Positions 1 through 8,108 of a stretch of DNA of 64,000 nucleotides are shown one piece after another. The stretch covers positions 1 through 64,000 of the forward strand of contig CAWBUS010000017.1 of assembly GCA_963792025.1 (NCBI GenBank), in the 5' to 3' direction. The position numbers and the translations under genes were made by a program. Source of the DNA: Ginsengibacter sp963792025 (lineage in GTDB: Bacteria; Bacteroidota; Bacteroidia; Chitinophagales; Chitinophagaceae). The notes under the pieces were generated by a model. That model had not been told where the DNA came from and did no database searches. It was given only the letters and a program-made list of their open reading frames with translations. Position 1 is the first letter of the stretch, and every line of letters starts with the position of its first letter.

Positions 1-75
1 AAATGTATTGCTAAAAGCAGGGCTGACGTGCATTTCATCAGCTTTAGTTCTTTGGTTATCTTTTGTTCGGGCAGA

Positions 76-743
76 GTGTGTCACGAATGAAAGGATAAAT
101 AGTTCTTTTCAATGCTGTATAAAAGATGAGGGAAGGCCCCTCATATACGCCTGCGGAAGGAGTATATAAACCACTTCATGGTGCTGTAATCAAAAGTTAT
201 GGTATTGAGCGATGAAGAAAAGGCATCATAAAGGTGTCAGGTGAGTGTAAGAGAGCTGAACGAAAGTAAACCGTTCGAAGACGTCTCGAAACGAACTAAC
301 TCGTTGACAAAACTATTGGATTTCTGCCTCTGATAGGAAGGACTGTAATGGGAGATCCGTATACTGATTACAGGTCAACCGGGATTTAGGCGGCAGGACT
401 CTTACATAGGCTTTTATAGGGAACGTGAGAAACTATCATTACGATGTGCGGAAAGCCTCTCGTTAAAAACGGGATTCAAGGTATTCCAAAGGAAACCGAA
501 GCGTAATGAAGTGGCGGACTGAATCGTAGTAGTGAAGAAGTTTCTGTAATAGAAATGGAGCGAAGGGTTCAGCTCATTCATTTGTACTAAGAAAGACAAC
601 GCGGATTATTTCCGGGGACGATCAAGTTTAGTTCAACTATGTATAAAAATCTTTTTATACTGAATGAGAAGAGCCGTGTGAGGCGAGAGTTTCAAGCACG
701 GTTCTGTGAGAGGCTTGGGCTGAAACGCCCTTGCCTACTCGAC
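76..743 (+). mobile_element. ORF-less group II intron (complete ribozyme, no intron-encoded protein)
   Basis: The segment begins with GTGTGTC, matching the 5-prime GUGYG rule, and ends with CCTACTCGAC. Domain V is unmistakable at 671-704: GAGCCGTGTG pairs with CACGGTTC around a GAGA-containing loop. Domain VI follows at 711-736 (AGGC..GGGC pairing with GCCC..GCCT), with a candidate branch-point A at 737, seven bases from the 3-prime end. Domain III is recognisable near 520-568, with the typical GTAGTGAAGAAG and GGAGCGAAGGG strings. Domain IV (roughly 575-668) is only about 100 bases, with a simple stem-loop near 640-660, and has no room for a reverse transcriptase/maturase, so splicing or mobility would need a protein supplied in trans. 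Exact ends are inferred from consensus. The flanking exons are not recognisable genes. Confidence 0.82.
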
Positions 744-902
744 AAGTTCATTGAATAACCTGCCATCAGCAATACCTGCCGTTGTACAGCGGCACGCCAC
801 AAACGGAAAATACATTGAAAAACCACCACTACTGAAAACTTTTTGTTACGAGTGTGAAGAATTAGATTATTTAAAAATAAAATTTCAATAACAATTAAAA
901 TT

Positions 903-1340
903 ATGGCAAGTATCAATCCACACATTAATTTCAACGGAAATGCAGAAGAAGCATTCAACTTTTACAAATCAGTATTTGGCGGAGAGTTTGCAAAAATAAT
1001 GCGTTTCAAAGATTTAGCAAGTACTGAATTTCCGGTAGCGGAAAATGAAGCGAATAAAATAATGCACATTGCTTTACCAATCGGTAAAAGTATTTTAATG
1101 GCTAATGATGTACCTGAAATAATGGGACGAACAAATGAAAATGAGAACAGAAGCAAAATTGTAATTAGTGCAGAAAGCAAAGAAGAAGCTGACAAATTAT
1201 TCAATGGACTTTCGACAGGCGGACAAATTGAAATGCCTATTGCCGACAGTCCCTGGGGTTCATATTTTGGTATGTTTAGAGACAAATATGGAATTGAATG
1301 GATGGTAGATTTTGACTCGAATTATAAGGGACAAATATAG
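903..1340 (+). CDS. VOC family protein (PhnB / glyoxalase-bleomycin resistance fold)
   Basis: The 145-residue product starts MASINPHINFNGNAEEA and continues FYKSVFGGEF, the signature of the PhnB-like branch of the vicinal oxygen chelate superfamily. It ends with the usual G..FG.F.DKYGI.WM pattern (residues about 118-134). VOC proteins are small cytosolic metal-binding enzymes or binding proteins. The substrate cannot be told from sequence, and PhnB-like members are often of unknown function. The length is normal for a single-domain member. It stands alone between the group II intron and a DinB gene, with long non-coding spacers on both sides, a layout reminiscent of small mobile gene cassettes (inference). 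The ATG at 903 is preceded by an A-rich stretch and no strong Shine-Dalgarno, as is usual in Bacteroidota. Confidence 0.88.
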   Translation: MASINPHINFNGNAEEAFNFYKSVFGGEFAKIMRFKDLASTEFPVAENEANKIMHIALPIGKSILMANDVPEIMGRTNENENRSKIVISAESKEEADKLFNGLSTGGQIEMPIADSPWGSYFGMFRDKYGIEWMVDFDSNYKGQI

Positions 1341-1636
1341 ACGAAGAAAAACAACGGACCCTTAACATTCGGTTTGCTGCTATGCTGGCGGACGGAATAA
1401 CAATCGGCTGTAAATCGCAATCATCTTCAGTTCGGGCCTGACGTTCAATTTTCAGCTTTTAGTTGTTAACATCCATTTTAGTTTTTCAAAGTGGCTGCGG
1501 TTCCGTGCAGGACACTCAATGATTCCAACACAGCAAGCAAGCTGTCAACGTGAGCGGCTATATGTATTGACAACCTCCATAACACCAAACAGACAATTTT
1601 AAAAAACATCAAAAATCTTCTTGAAAAATAATTTCG
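1341..1636. other. Spacer between VOC and DinB genes, possibly cassette-associated
   Basis: There is no convincing ORF here. The stretch is richer in G+C-containing words (GGTTTGCTGCTATGCTGGCGG near 1370-1390, GGGCCTGACG near 1435) than the AT-rich genes around it. This is the kind of structured spacer that separates small single genes in gene-cassette-like arrays of Bacteroidota. I could not identify proper attC core sites, so this is only a suggestion. Confidence 0.3.
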
Positions 1637-2113
1637 ATGACAACGATTGAAAAGCAGATAATCGAAACTTGGTTCATAAATCACCGAACTAATTTAATGC
1701 TCATTAATTCCTTAACAGCAGAAGCATTAAGTTTTACTACTTCAAAACGTGGCGGTGGAACTATCGGACACCAACTTGCCCACATTTACAATGTGAGGTT
1801 TTGGAAACTTGAGAAGTATGACAAATCATTGATTGCCGACCTTGCAACGATTACAGCAGAGGACACAAAAACAATTTCAATGCTAAAAGATTGCCACACA
1901 CTTTCAGCAGAACGAATTGGTAAAGTTTTGGAGGACGGGATTAAGAAAAATGGAGAAATAAAAGGTTTTAAACGTGGGGTTGTTCCTTTGCTTGGTTATT
2001 TCATTTCCCATGAAGGACGCCACAGGGGTAACATATTATTGACACTAAAGAACTGCGGTTTTAAAATACCCGACGAACTAAAGTATGGGATTTGGGAGTG
2101 GAACAAAATATAA
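1637..2113 (+). CDS. DinB family protein
   Basis: The 158-residue product has the four-helix DinB layout. A first metal-ligand region, GHQLAHIYNVR, lies at about residues 45-55 and the distal HEGRHRGNI motif at about 116-124. The histidines in these segments form the usual three-His divalent metal site. DinB/YfiT-like proteins include bacillithiol- or mycothiol-dependent transferases and many uncharacterised damage-inducible proteins, so the substrate is unknown. The ATG at 1637 gives the normal family length. It has no operon partner: the upstream gap is about 300 bp and the downstream neighbour is a gene fragment. With the VOC gene it forms a pair of isolated small accessory genes. Confidence 0.85.
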   Translation: MTTIEKQIIETWFINHRTNLMLINSLTAEALSFTTSKRGGGTIGHQLAHIYNVRFWKLEKYDKSLIADLATITAEDTKTISMLKDCHTLSAERIGKVLEDGIKKNGEIKGFKRGVVPLLGYFISHEGRHRGNILLTLKNCGFKIPDELKYGIWEWNKI

Positions 2114-2149
2114 AACTAAAGCCGCTAACAAATTTGATTTTGTGCAAGT

Positions 2150-2467
2150 GTGGCTCTACATACTACTTTATGTGAAGGCGTAGCAAAGACATTGAATGCC
2201 GAAAATACCAATGGTATTTGCCAATGGCAGGATTTGAATACCCATCCCACTTTCAACGTTTCCACTGCAGGAACTTATTATGTTGCTGTTACAGTAAATA
2301 ATTGTACCAATAGCGATACCGTTGACATACAATACGCATCAAAACCTTCTTTTTTTTTGATACAACTCCTTTTCTTTGCTCTAGCGAGCAAAATAAGGGT
2401 TCGCAAAAAACACCAGGGACAGCAGCGCTTTTATAATTTGTACATTCTAAAGATTTCGGGAGTCTGA
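2150..2467 (+). pseudogene. Fragment of an Ig-like-repeat T9SS surface protein
   Basis: The first 70 residues read like one Ig/PKD-like repeat of the giant surface proteins elsewhere in this window: a TTLCEG start, a QWQDLNTHPTFNVSTAGTYYV core and an NNCTNSDTVDI end. The large minus-strand proteins at 27686 and 58344 contain repeats with the same LCEG / WQDGS / GTYYVTV / NSDT framework. There is no signal peptide and no sorting domain. Translation becomes unrelated after a run of T at about 2349-2358; shifting one base there gives a DTTPFLC string that resembles the start of the next repeat. This looks like a relict of a deleted or transferred gene. The GTG at 2150 is probably not a real start. 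Confidence 0.6.
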
Positions 2468-2714
2468 GCTTCTCTTCAGGCTCCGGCAAATTCGAGCAAG
2501 ATTCGGGAATCGAAACACCAATGAAAGTTGATTTTGTCGCATTTCACCCGATAAATGTCCGCTTTACACACCCTATGGTTAAGCGAGGTTATCTATTTTT
2601 GTTTTTTACTTTTCAAAAAAAAGCAATAATCATTAACTTTTAAAAATTAAAATACCGGCAAGCGTAAGCAGTTAGTACACCCTGGTTTTTAAAAACACAT
2701 TAAAAAGAAAATGT

Positions 2715-3197
2715 ATGAAAAATATTTTCAAAACAAACCGAACAGCATTTTTTTTCGCAATCGCTTTAGCCCTGTTTAACTGCAACTGTACCAACCCGGG
2801 TAAAGATTTGTCTGCCGGGGATACGATCAAAGATTCAACTGCCCGGCAGATGGTTAAAGATTATTATGTCGCTTATGAGAAAAAGGATTGGGGCCTGCTG
2901 GACTCCATTCTCGCAAAGGGGTTTACCTTCACCAGCCCCGCTGGTGATGATCATATTAATTTAAAGACCTATAAGGAAAGGTGCTGGCCAAATGCCGAAA
3001 AGACCAAAAGGTTTGACCTTGAAGAGGTTGTCGTTAATGGAAATGATGCCTATGTAACATACAATGGCTGGACTACAGATGGCAGGTTATTCCGAAACAC
3101 GGAACGTTTTAAATTTAAGGACGGAAAAATAATTTCGAATGAATGTTTCTTTGGCCCCGGTGTAAGCTTCCCTAATAATGGTACTTCGGGAAAATAA
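2715..3197 (+). CDS. NTF2-like / SnoaL-like lipoprotein
   Basis: The 160-residue protein has a hydrophobic N-terminal segment (residues about 12-22) followed by LFNCNC, a plausible lipobox, so it is probably a membrane-anchored lipoprotein. The rest (about 40-150) has the NTF2-like cone fold pattern: a helix with VKDYYVAYEKKDW, then LLDSILAKGFTF and several beta strands ending in RFKFKDGKI. These proteins bind small molecules or act as cyclase/isomerase-like folds, and the function here is unknown. The ATG at 2715 is supported by an A-rich upstream region and the signal sequence. It is monocistronic, with about 600 bp upstream holding only the repeat-protein fragment. Confidence 0.75.
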   Translation: MKNIFKTNRTAFFFAIALALFNCNCTNPGKDLSAGDTIKDSTARQMVKDYYVAYEKKDWGLLDSILAKGFTFTSPAGDDHINLKTYKERCWPNAEKTKRFDLEEVVVNGNDAYVTYNGWTTDGRLFRNTERFKFKDGKIISNECFFGPGVSFPNNGTSGK

Positions 3198-3427
3198 ATG
3201 AGAGAGCGTTTATTTTCAATTAAAGGATCGTGGGTAGATCTGATCTTTCCTGCTTTGACAAGTATCTCCATTCTCCTGGTTGCGTTATAAAGAAAGTTTT
3301 CGTTGGCGCAAGGTTTTAGCCTGGCTCTGATGCCAAGCCATACTTGCCTAAGAACGGGAAAAAATAATTATTTTATCCCTGTTGTAAAACAATTTCGGTT
3401 AAGTTTACAAAATAACTAACTACTATC

Positions 3428-5074
3428 ATGAAATACTCATTATTGATTGCTTTGTTTTTTGCCGTTTATTTAAAGGCAGAATGCCAACGTTCACACCTTA
3501 CTATTTCAAATGATTTTAAAATCACTGAAAAACCATACGAAGATGAAACCATTTCCAATGCAGTTTATCAAAACAATTTTTTTTACACTGCTACCAATTC
3601 ACGTTTCAGCGCAAAAAAATGGTTGTTTACAAAACTTTACGACCTGACATATTCCATGACTGTTTCCAAATATGACAAGAACATGAACCAGGTAAAAGAA
3701 TATGCAATTGCAAATGGCGGGAAGCAGTATGGCCCGTTGATACCACAACTGGTTTTAGTAAATAATAAACTGGCGCTTGCCTATTTTCAACCAGGTGAGG
3801 ACAAATCCTCTTTCAGTTTTTATCTGGCACTTGTAGATGAAGATGACCTGTCCTTAAAAAATCCGCAAAAATTGTGCACTATAAAACAGGATAATGTTGG
3901 TATTACCAAAGCAGAAAGTGTTATTAACGGTAACCTGGTTTCATTTGCTTATTCTCCGGATAAAACCAAAACACTAGTGATTTGTTTAACGAATTCAAAT
4001 ATGATGCAAACGTATGTAGTCGATAATGAATTGCGTATACTCAAGCAATCAGATTTGCACACGGCCACAAGTGAATTTACCGTTTCTTCCGCTGCGCTTA
4101 GCAATGATAATACGGAATGTATTGTTCTCAACTCCGATGATGGCACCAAGATAGTTGTTAATAGCGCCGATAAAAGGAAAAGCGAAATGAAATTGAATCC
4201 GGCTGGGAATTTGAAACCATATCATACAAGGGCAATTTCTTCAAAAGATGGGAAAAAGATTTACATATCATCAAGCAGTTCCGATGCTTCATCAGATGAT
4301 AAAAATTGCAATGGTTTTTTGCTGTATCAACTTGATTGTGCAACCTTACAATTAGCGAAGCCGTTTGCGTATTCATTTACACCGGAGCAAATTCAAACTT
4401 TTTGTGAAAACGGCGCCGGCGCTAAACGTAAAAAGGAATATTCCATGTTTCCTTTTTCACCCGCTATTACAGAACTTGACAATGGAAATATTGTGATACT
4501 CGGCTGTCCACAGCAAACTACCACATCTGTTCATACTTCAGTTTCTGCTTTTGACGCAAATAATAATAGCAGCCACCAGGTCGCCGTCACCAAAATGGAT
4601 GTTGGCCCGATAATGGCATTTTACCCCGATAAAGCAGGCAAAAATTTCGACTATGCGCTTATTCCCCGCCACATTGGTGTATCAAATTCCGCCAGCAGTG
4701 GATCAGGCAATCTTCAAATAGTACAAGCTCCCGGTATTACCCAAGCATATTCCGGTTTTGTCACCGTAAACCTGGGCAATGAAATTTTGGTTATTTATAA
4801 TGATGATCCTGATAACGTAAATAGCAGTTCCAAAATAGTAAAGGCCGACTCGCCAAAAGACCTGGTGTTGGCCGAGGGCATGTTTGGTGCGGACGAGAAA
4901 CTTCAATACAAAAAACAAATTGGTGAAGATTTACCGGGACGAGGTGCTTATTACCTGGGAAATCTTGCTCCCACTTCTTCCAATATGATTATTTTTCCAA
5001 TTGCAAAAGGAGGTGTTGGTTTTAATGTCCGGAAAACCTTTTATACAAACTGGGTTTTCATTGATTTTCAATAA
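3428..5074 (+). CDS. Secreted protein of unknown function (probable beta-propeller)
   Basis: I do not recognise a named family. The 548-residue product starts with a clear signal peptide (MKYSLLIALFFAVYLKAECQ, cleavage probably after AEC or CQ). The remainder is rich in short beta-strand patterns and Ser/Asn/Asp turns, with recurring features such as LSNDNTECIVLNSDDG (about 220-235) and ISSKDGKKIYISSS (about 270-283). These resemble PD40/WD40-like propeller blades. No catalytic motif, Ig domain or T9SS sorting tail is visible, so it is probably periplasmic or released. It is not in an operon: 230 bp upstream and a convergent gene downstream. Confidence 0.7.
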   Translation: MKYSLLIALFFAVYLKAECQRSHLTISNDFKITEKPYEDETISNAVYQNNFFYTATNSRFSAKKWLFTKLYDLTYSMTVSKYDKNMNQVKEYAIANGGKQYGPLIPQLVLVNNKLALAYFQPGEDKSSFSFYLALVDEDDLSLKNPQKLCTIKQDNVGITKAESVINGNLVSFAYSPDKTKTLVICLTNSNMMQTYVVDNELRILKQSDLHTATSEFTVSSAALSNDNTECIVLNSDDGTKIVVNSADKRKSEMKLNPAGNLKPYHTRAISSKDGKKIYISSSSSDASSDDKNCNGFLLYQLDCATLQLAKPFAYSFTPEQIQTFCENGAGAKRKKEYSMFPFSPAITELDNGNIVILGCPQQTTTSVHTSVSAFDANNNSSHQVAVTKMDVGPIMAFYPDKAGKNFDYALIPRHIGVSNSASSGSGNLQIVQAPGITQAYSGFVTVNLGNEILVIYNDDPDNVNSSSKIVKADSPKDLVLAEGMFGADEKLQYKKQIGEDLPGRGAYYLGNLAPTSSNMIIFPIAKGGVGFNVRKTFYTNWVFIDFQ

Positions 5075-5182
5075 AGCCCCCTCCCTGGCGCAGATATGCG
5101 GCTTAGCGTTGTTTTGATGCGACTCTGTGCCTGGGTAAACCGGTTGTGGTTTTAATGTTTCCTTTCTGTAACCCTGGTTATT

Positions 5183-5749
5183 TCATTGCTTCAAGTACCT
5201 GAGAGCAATACATCCCGATTTAAAAACCGTTGACTCAACCAATTTTAATTGTAATTTCTCTGGCAGCTTGATACCTTCAAATAACTGTCTCCCTTCTCCT
5301 ATAACTACCGGGTGAACCACAAACTGATATTCATCAATCAGATTAAGCTCTGCAAGTTGTGAAGGAATGTCTACACCACCGGTTAAAATATTTTTGCCTT
5401 GTTCCTGTTTCAATTTAAGTATTTCATCGTGCAGGCTCGCACGAACAATTCTCGTTTTATCCCCTTGAGGCTTATCCAACGACTGCGAGAAAACAATAAT
5501 TTTATCGACGGCGTCAAATGCCTGAGCAAATTCGATATCTTCTTTTCTATCGTTTTGAGCGGAAGGATTTTTCGCCACATCGGGCCAATAAGGAACCATC
5601 AATTCATAAGTTTTACGGCCGTAGACGAATGTGTCAGCCTCCCGCGTGAGGTTCGTAAAGTACTCCATCGTTTCTTCATCGGGATAGAATTTGGTATGGT
5701 CGCAGCATCCATCTAAGGTCGTGTTGATTGCGAAGATTACATTTCTCAT
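5183..5749 (-). CDS. Dihydrofolate reductase family protein (RibD C-terminal-like)
   Basis: The product starts MRNVIFAINTTLDGCCDH, the typical first strand of the small DHFR/RibD_C-like family. It continues with YGRKTYELMVPYWPD (about 46-60) and a C-terminal GGVDIPSQLAELNLIDEYQ (about 134-152) with HPVVIGEGRQLF. This is the NADPH-binding Rossmann-like fold of RibD reductase relatives, of which many standalone ones are uncharacterised. I place the start at 5749, giving 188 residues, rather than the upstream in-frame start at 5896; the extra 49 residues look non-coding and family members begin at this MRxV sequence. The gene is convergent with the secreted protein at 3428. Confidence 0.88.
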   Translation of the reverse strand: MRNVIFAINTTLDGCCDHTKFYPDEETMEYFTNLTREADTFVYGRKTYELMVPYWPDVAKNPSAQNDRKEDIEFAQAFDAVDKIIVFSQSLDKPQGDKTRIVRASLHDEILKLKQEQGKNILTGGVDIPSQLAELNLIDEYQFVVHPVVIGEGRQLFEGIKLPEKLQLKLVESTVFKSGCIALRYLKQ

Positions 5750-5940
5750 TTGATTGATTTTAGTTTTCGTTTTTCTGAATTTGTATTGCAGCGTAAAGAT
5801 CAAAAATAAAATATTGTATCCGTCGCGGTAAGGGCGAACTGCGACAAAAATAGGGGCATAGGCGCATTGTTGAAGTTGAACACAGGGTTTAAGCACGGCA
5901 TCCCAACAACTGTACCAGGACCCTCCCTACCCGTAGAATG

Positions 5941-6130
5941 ATTAGGGAGCTGTCCTGGCGTTTTTAATTCAGTATATTTATGAAACCATAAAAGTTACGG
6001 AATTACAGATATGGCTATGAAAAGTTGACTTGTAAAAATTGAAAGGGTTATTTTAGATTTGGTGGTTTTAAATCCCCAGATGAAACCAGGACAACGCAAC
6101 TAACGAACACGGTTAAACTACGGTGAAGGG
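5941..6130 (+). repeat. Dispersed intergenic repeat, copy A
   Basis: The copy begins with ATTAGGGAGCTGTCCTG, continues with TTTATGAAACCATAAAAG and AAAAGTTGACTTGTAAAAAT, and closes with CTAACGAACACGGTTAAACT. The same blocks in the same order occur near 9929, 11138 and 14866 and, inverted, at 21846-21706. It lies between the DHFR-like gene and the T9SS protein at 6316. No intact ORF runs through all copies. Confidence 0.7.
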
Positions 6131-6154
6131 TAATTTCTTCATTAAGGAATTAAC

Positions 6155-6295
6155 TTGTCCTGCATTAAGAAATCAAATGAGCTATCCTTCGCCCAAATTG
6201 GCAAGTATCTCGTCCTTAACAACCTGCTTATTATCATGGCCGGTGCCATGATTATTATGGATTTTATTACCAAAGCTATTTTCGATAAAAATTGA
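6155..6295 (+). CDS. Possible small single-TM peptide (46 codons) or gene remnant
   Basis: A TTG-initiated reading frame of 46 residues ends just before the T9SS gene. It encodes a Lys/Ser-rich start, then a hydrophobic segment NNLLIIMAGAMIIMDFI (about 27-43) and a charged end KAIFDKN. The amino-acid pattern looks like a real membrane peptide or the tail of a lost membrane protein, but there is no ATG, no recognised family and no supporting homologue. Inside it is a perfect inverted repeat, ATCATGGC (6233-6240) and GCCATGAT (6245-6252), which could instead be a regulatory hairpin. Confidence 0.25.
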   Translation: MSCIKKSNELSFAQIGKYLVLNNLLIIMAGAMIIMDFITKAIFDKN

Positions 6296-6315
6296 TCTAT
6301 ATTTAGTTAAACTAT

Positions 6316-7794
6316 TTGTTAGTGCAAGGCACCGGTATTTTTAGACATCTTTCTTCTTCACTGTTTGTGTCGATATTAATCCTCATCGTTCTTTCTTCGC
6401 CTGCTGAGGCGCAATTATGTAATGGAAGCTTTGGGGACCCTGTAGTGAATATTACATTTGGCGACGCGGCCGGCAGCAGCCCTTATGTTCCAGCCGGCAG
6501 TTACACATATACACCCTCCAACTGTCCTAACGATGGATATTATACCATTACAAAAACAACTTCCGGTTGCTTCAATGGGGTTTGGCATACCGTATTGACA
6601 GATCATACGGGTAATGGAGCCTTCATGCTGGTAAATGCATCGTACACGCCCGGTGATTTCTTTTTAACAACCGTCACTAACCTCTGTCCGAATACCACCT
6701 ACGAGTTTTCCGCGTGGATCATGAACGTTATGAAGTCCCTTGCTACTATTCTTCCCGAACTGGTCTTCACTGTCGAAACACCCAATGGAATCGTCCTGCA
6801 GTCCTTTGACACGGGAGACATACATGTAACCGACACACCGGAATGGAAGGAATACGGGTTTTCTTTTACAACCCCGCCGGACAATCCTGTTATCGTGTTG
6901 CGCATTACCAATAAGGCTCCGGGTGGAATAGGCAATGACCTTGGGCTTGATGATATTACATTTCGCCCTTGTGGCGCCAGGATTTCAGCAAGCATCGTGG
7001 GGTCAGTCAATGATACTATTAATGTTTGCGAAACAGACACTAACAGTTACACCTACACGCTTTCAGCCGGTACTCCTTCCGGCTATATGTCTCCAATATA
7101 TCAATGGCAGTTGAGCATGGACACAGGAACCACCTGGAAGAATATTCCCGGAGCCACTACGCTAATCTACCGGACGCCGCCGGTGTATGCCGCCGGAAAT
7201 TATTGGTACAGGCTGTCGGTAATAGAAGCCGGTGTAACTAACATCAGTTCGTGCCTGATAGCTTCTGAGGTACTTATGATAAATGTGCATCCTAAACCTA
7301 TTGTGAGTGCGGGGCCCGACAGGACTATGCTTGTTAATACTTCTGCCACGTTGTCGGGTGAAGTTGAAGGAGACCAAATAAAATACGTGTGGTCTCCGGC
7401 TCAATACATAAATGATGTGACACAACTGGACCCCGTTGTTTCGCCACCTGCTGATTTTACTTACATATTGTCGGCTCAGTCTTTGCCGGGCTGCACTAAC
7501 GCCGACAGCGTAAACGTAAAAGTAGTTACAGGTATATATGTGCCAACAGCATTTACGCCAAATGGAGACGGCAAAAATGACCGGTGGGAAATTCCTTTCC
7601 TGGATCGTTCCCTTGGCGCAACGGTAAGCGTTTTCAACCGCTGGGGCCGTTTGGTTTACCAGGTTTCATCAGAAACAGTTTCGTGGGATGGGAGCATCAA
7701 TGGAATTCCCCAGCCTGGCGGAATTTATGCTTACATTATCAACTTTAAAAATAACAACAAAGTATTAAAGGGAACGGTTACGCTTATACGCTGA
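6316..7794 (+). CDS. T9SS type-B sorted surface protein (gliding-motility-associated C-terminal domain)
   Basis: The 492-residue product starts with a signal peptide (residues 1-33, ending PAEAQ). Residues about 35-225 form a beta-sandwich, carbohydrate-binding-like domain with patterns such as LCPNTTYEFSAWIMNV and YGFSFTTPPDNPVIVLRI. Ig-like segments follow (about 240-400; YQWQLSMDTG, AGNYWYRLSVIEAG). Residues about 405-492 are a type-B T9SS sorting domain with the canonical YVPTAFTPNGDGKNDRW, VFNRWGRLVY and WDGSINGIPQPGGIYAYII motifs and the KGTVTLIR end. It is therefore exported through the outer membrane and attached to the surface or released. The start is a TTG at 6316; a GTG two codons later is equally possible. 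The adjacent GH28 gene suggests, but does not prove, a polysaccharide-related role. Confidence 0.88.
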   Translation: MLVQGTGIFRHLSSSLFVSILILIVLSSPAEAQLCNGSFGDPVVNITFGDAAGSSPYVPAGSYTYTPSNCPNDGYYTITKTTSGCFNGVWHTVLTDHTGNGAFMLVNASYTPGDFFLTTVTNLCPNTTYEFSAWIMNVMKSLATILPELVFTVETPNGIVLQSFDTGDIHVTDTPEWKEYGFSFTTPPDNPVIVLRITNKAPGGIGNDLGLDDITFRPCGARISASIVGSVNDTINVCETDTNSYTYTLSAGTPSGYMSPIYQWQLSMDTGTTWKNIPGATTLIYRTPPVYAAGNYWYRLSVIEAGVTNISSCLIASEVLMINVHPKPIVSAGPDRTMLVNTSATLSGEVEGDQIKYVWSPAQYINDVTQLDPVVSPPADFTYILSAQSLPGCTNADSVNVKVVTGIYVPTAFTPNGDGKNDRWEIPFLDRSLGATVSVFNRWGRLVYQVSSETVSWDGSINGIPQPGGIYAYIINFKNNNKVLKGTVTLIR

Positions 7795-8108
7795 TATTGA
7801 TATTGGACACAACAGTAATGTGCAGGAAAACCAAATCCGATATCTTTCGGATCGTCATCCAGGATTGGTTTCATTAATTTATAATTAGTAGAGGTAGTAC
7901 GATTTGTTCCGTTCTACGGAAAGCAGCCTACGCTAAGGCTAAGCCTCAAACTGCACCATGCAGGGAGAATGCTTTTCTCACAAAAACCCGCAAGGTTAAG
8001 CATGGTTTAGAATTGGGTATTAATAGATAAATGTTTAATGCCCCTCTTGTTTTATCCTAACTTAGTGTTTCCACTTTCCACTTTTAAAACTTACCGAACT
8101 ATTGAACC
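7795..8108. other. Intergenic region upstream of GH28 gene
   Basis: About 314 bases with no ORF. An imperfect inverted repeat (AAACCAATCC-like arms near 7829-7840 and 7861-7871) shortly after the T9SS gene may be part of a transcription terminator, but no strong T-run follows it. Nothing else could be identified. Confidence 0.3.

Noticed and set aside
414..599. Minus-strand open frame of 61 codons
   Set aside because: It lies inside domains I-III of the group II intron ribozyme; no protein family and wrong strand for an intron-encoded protein.
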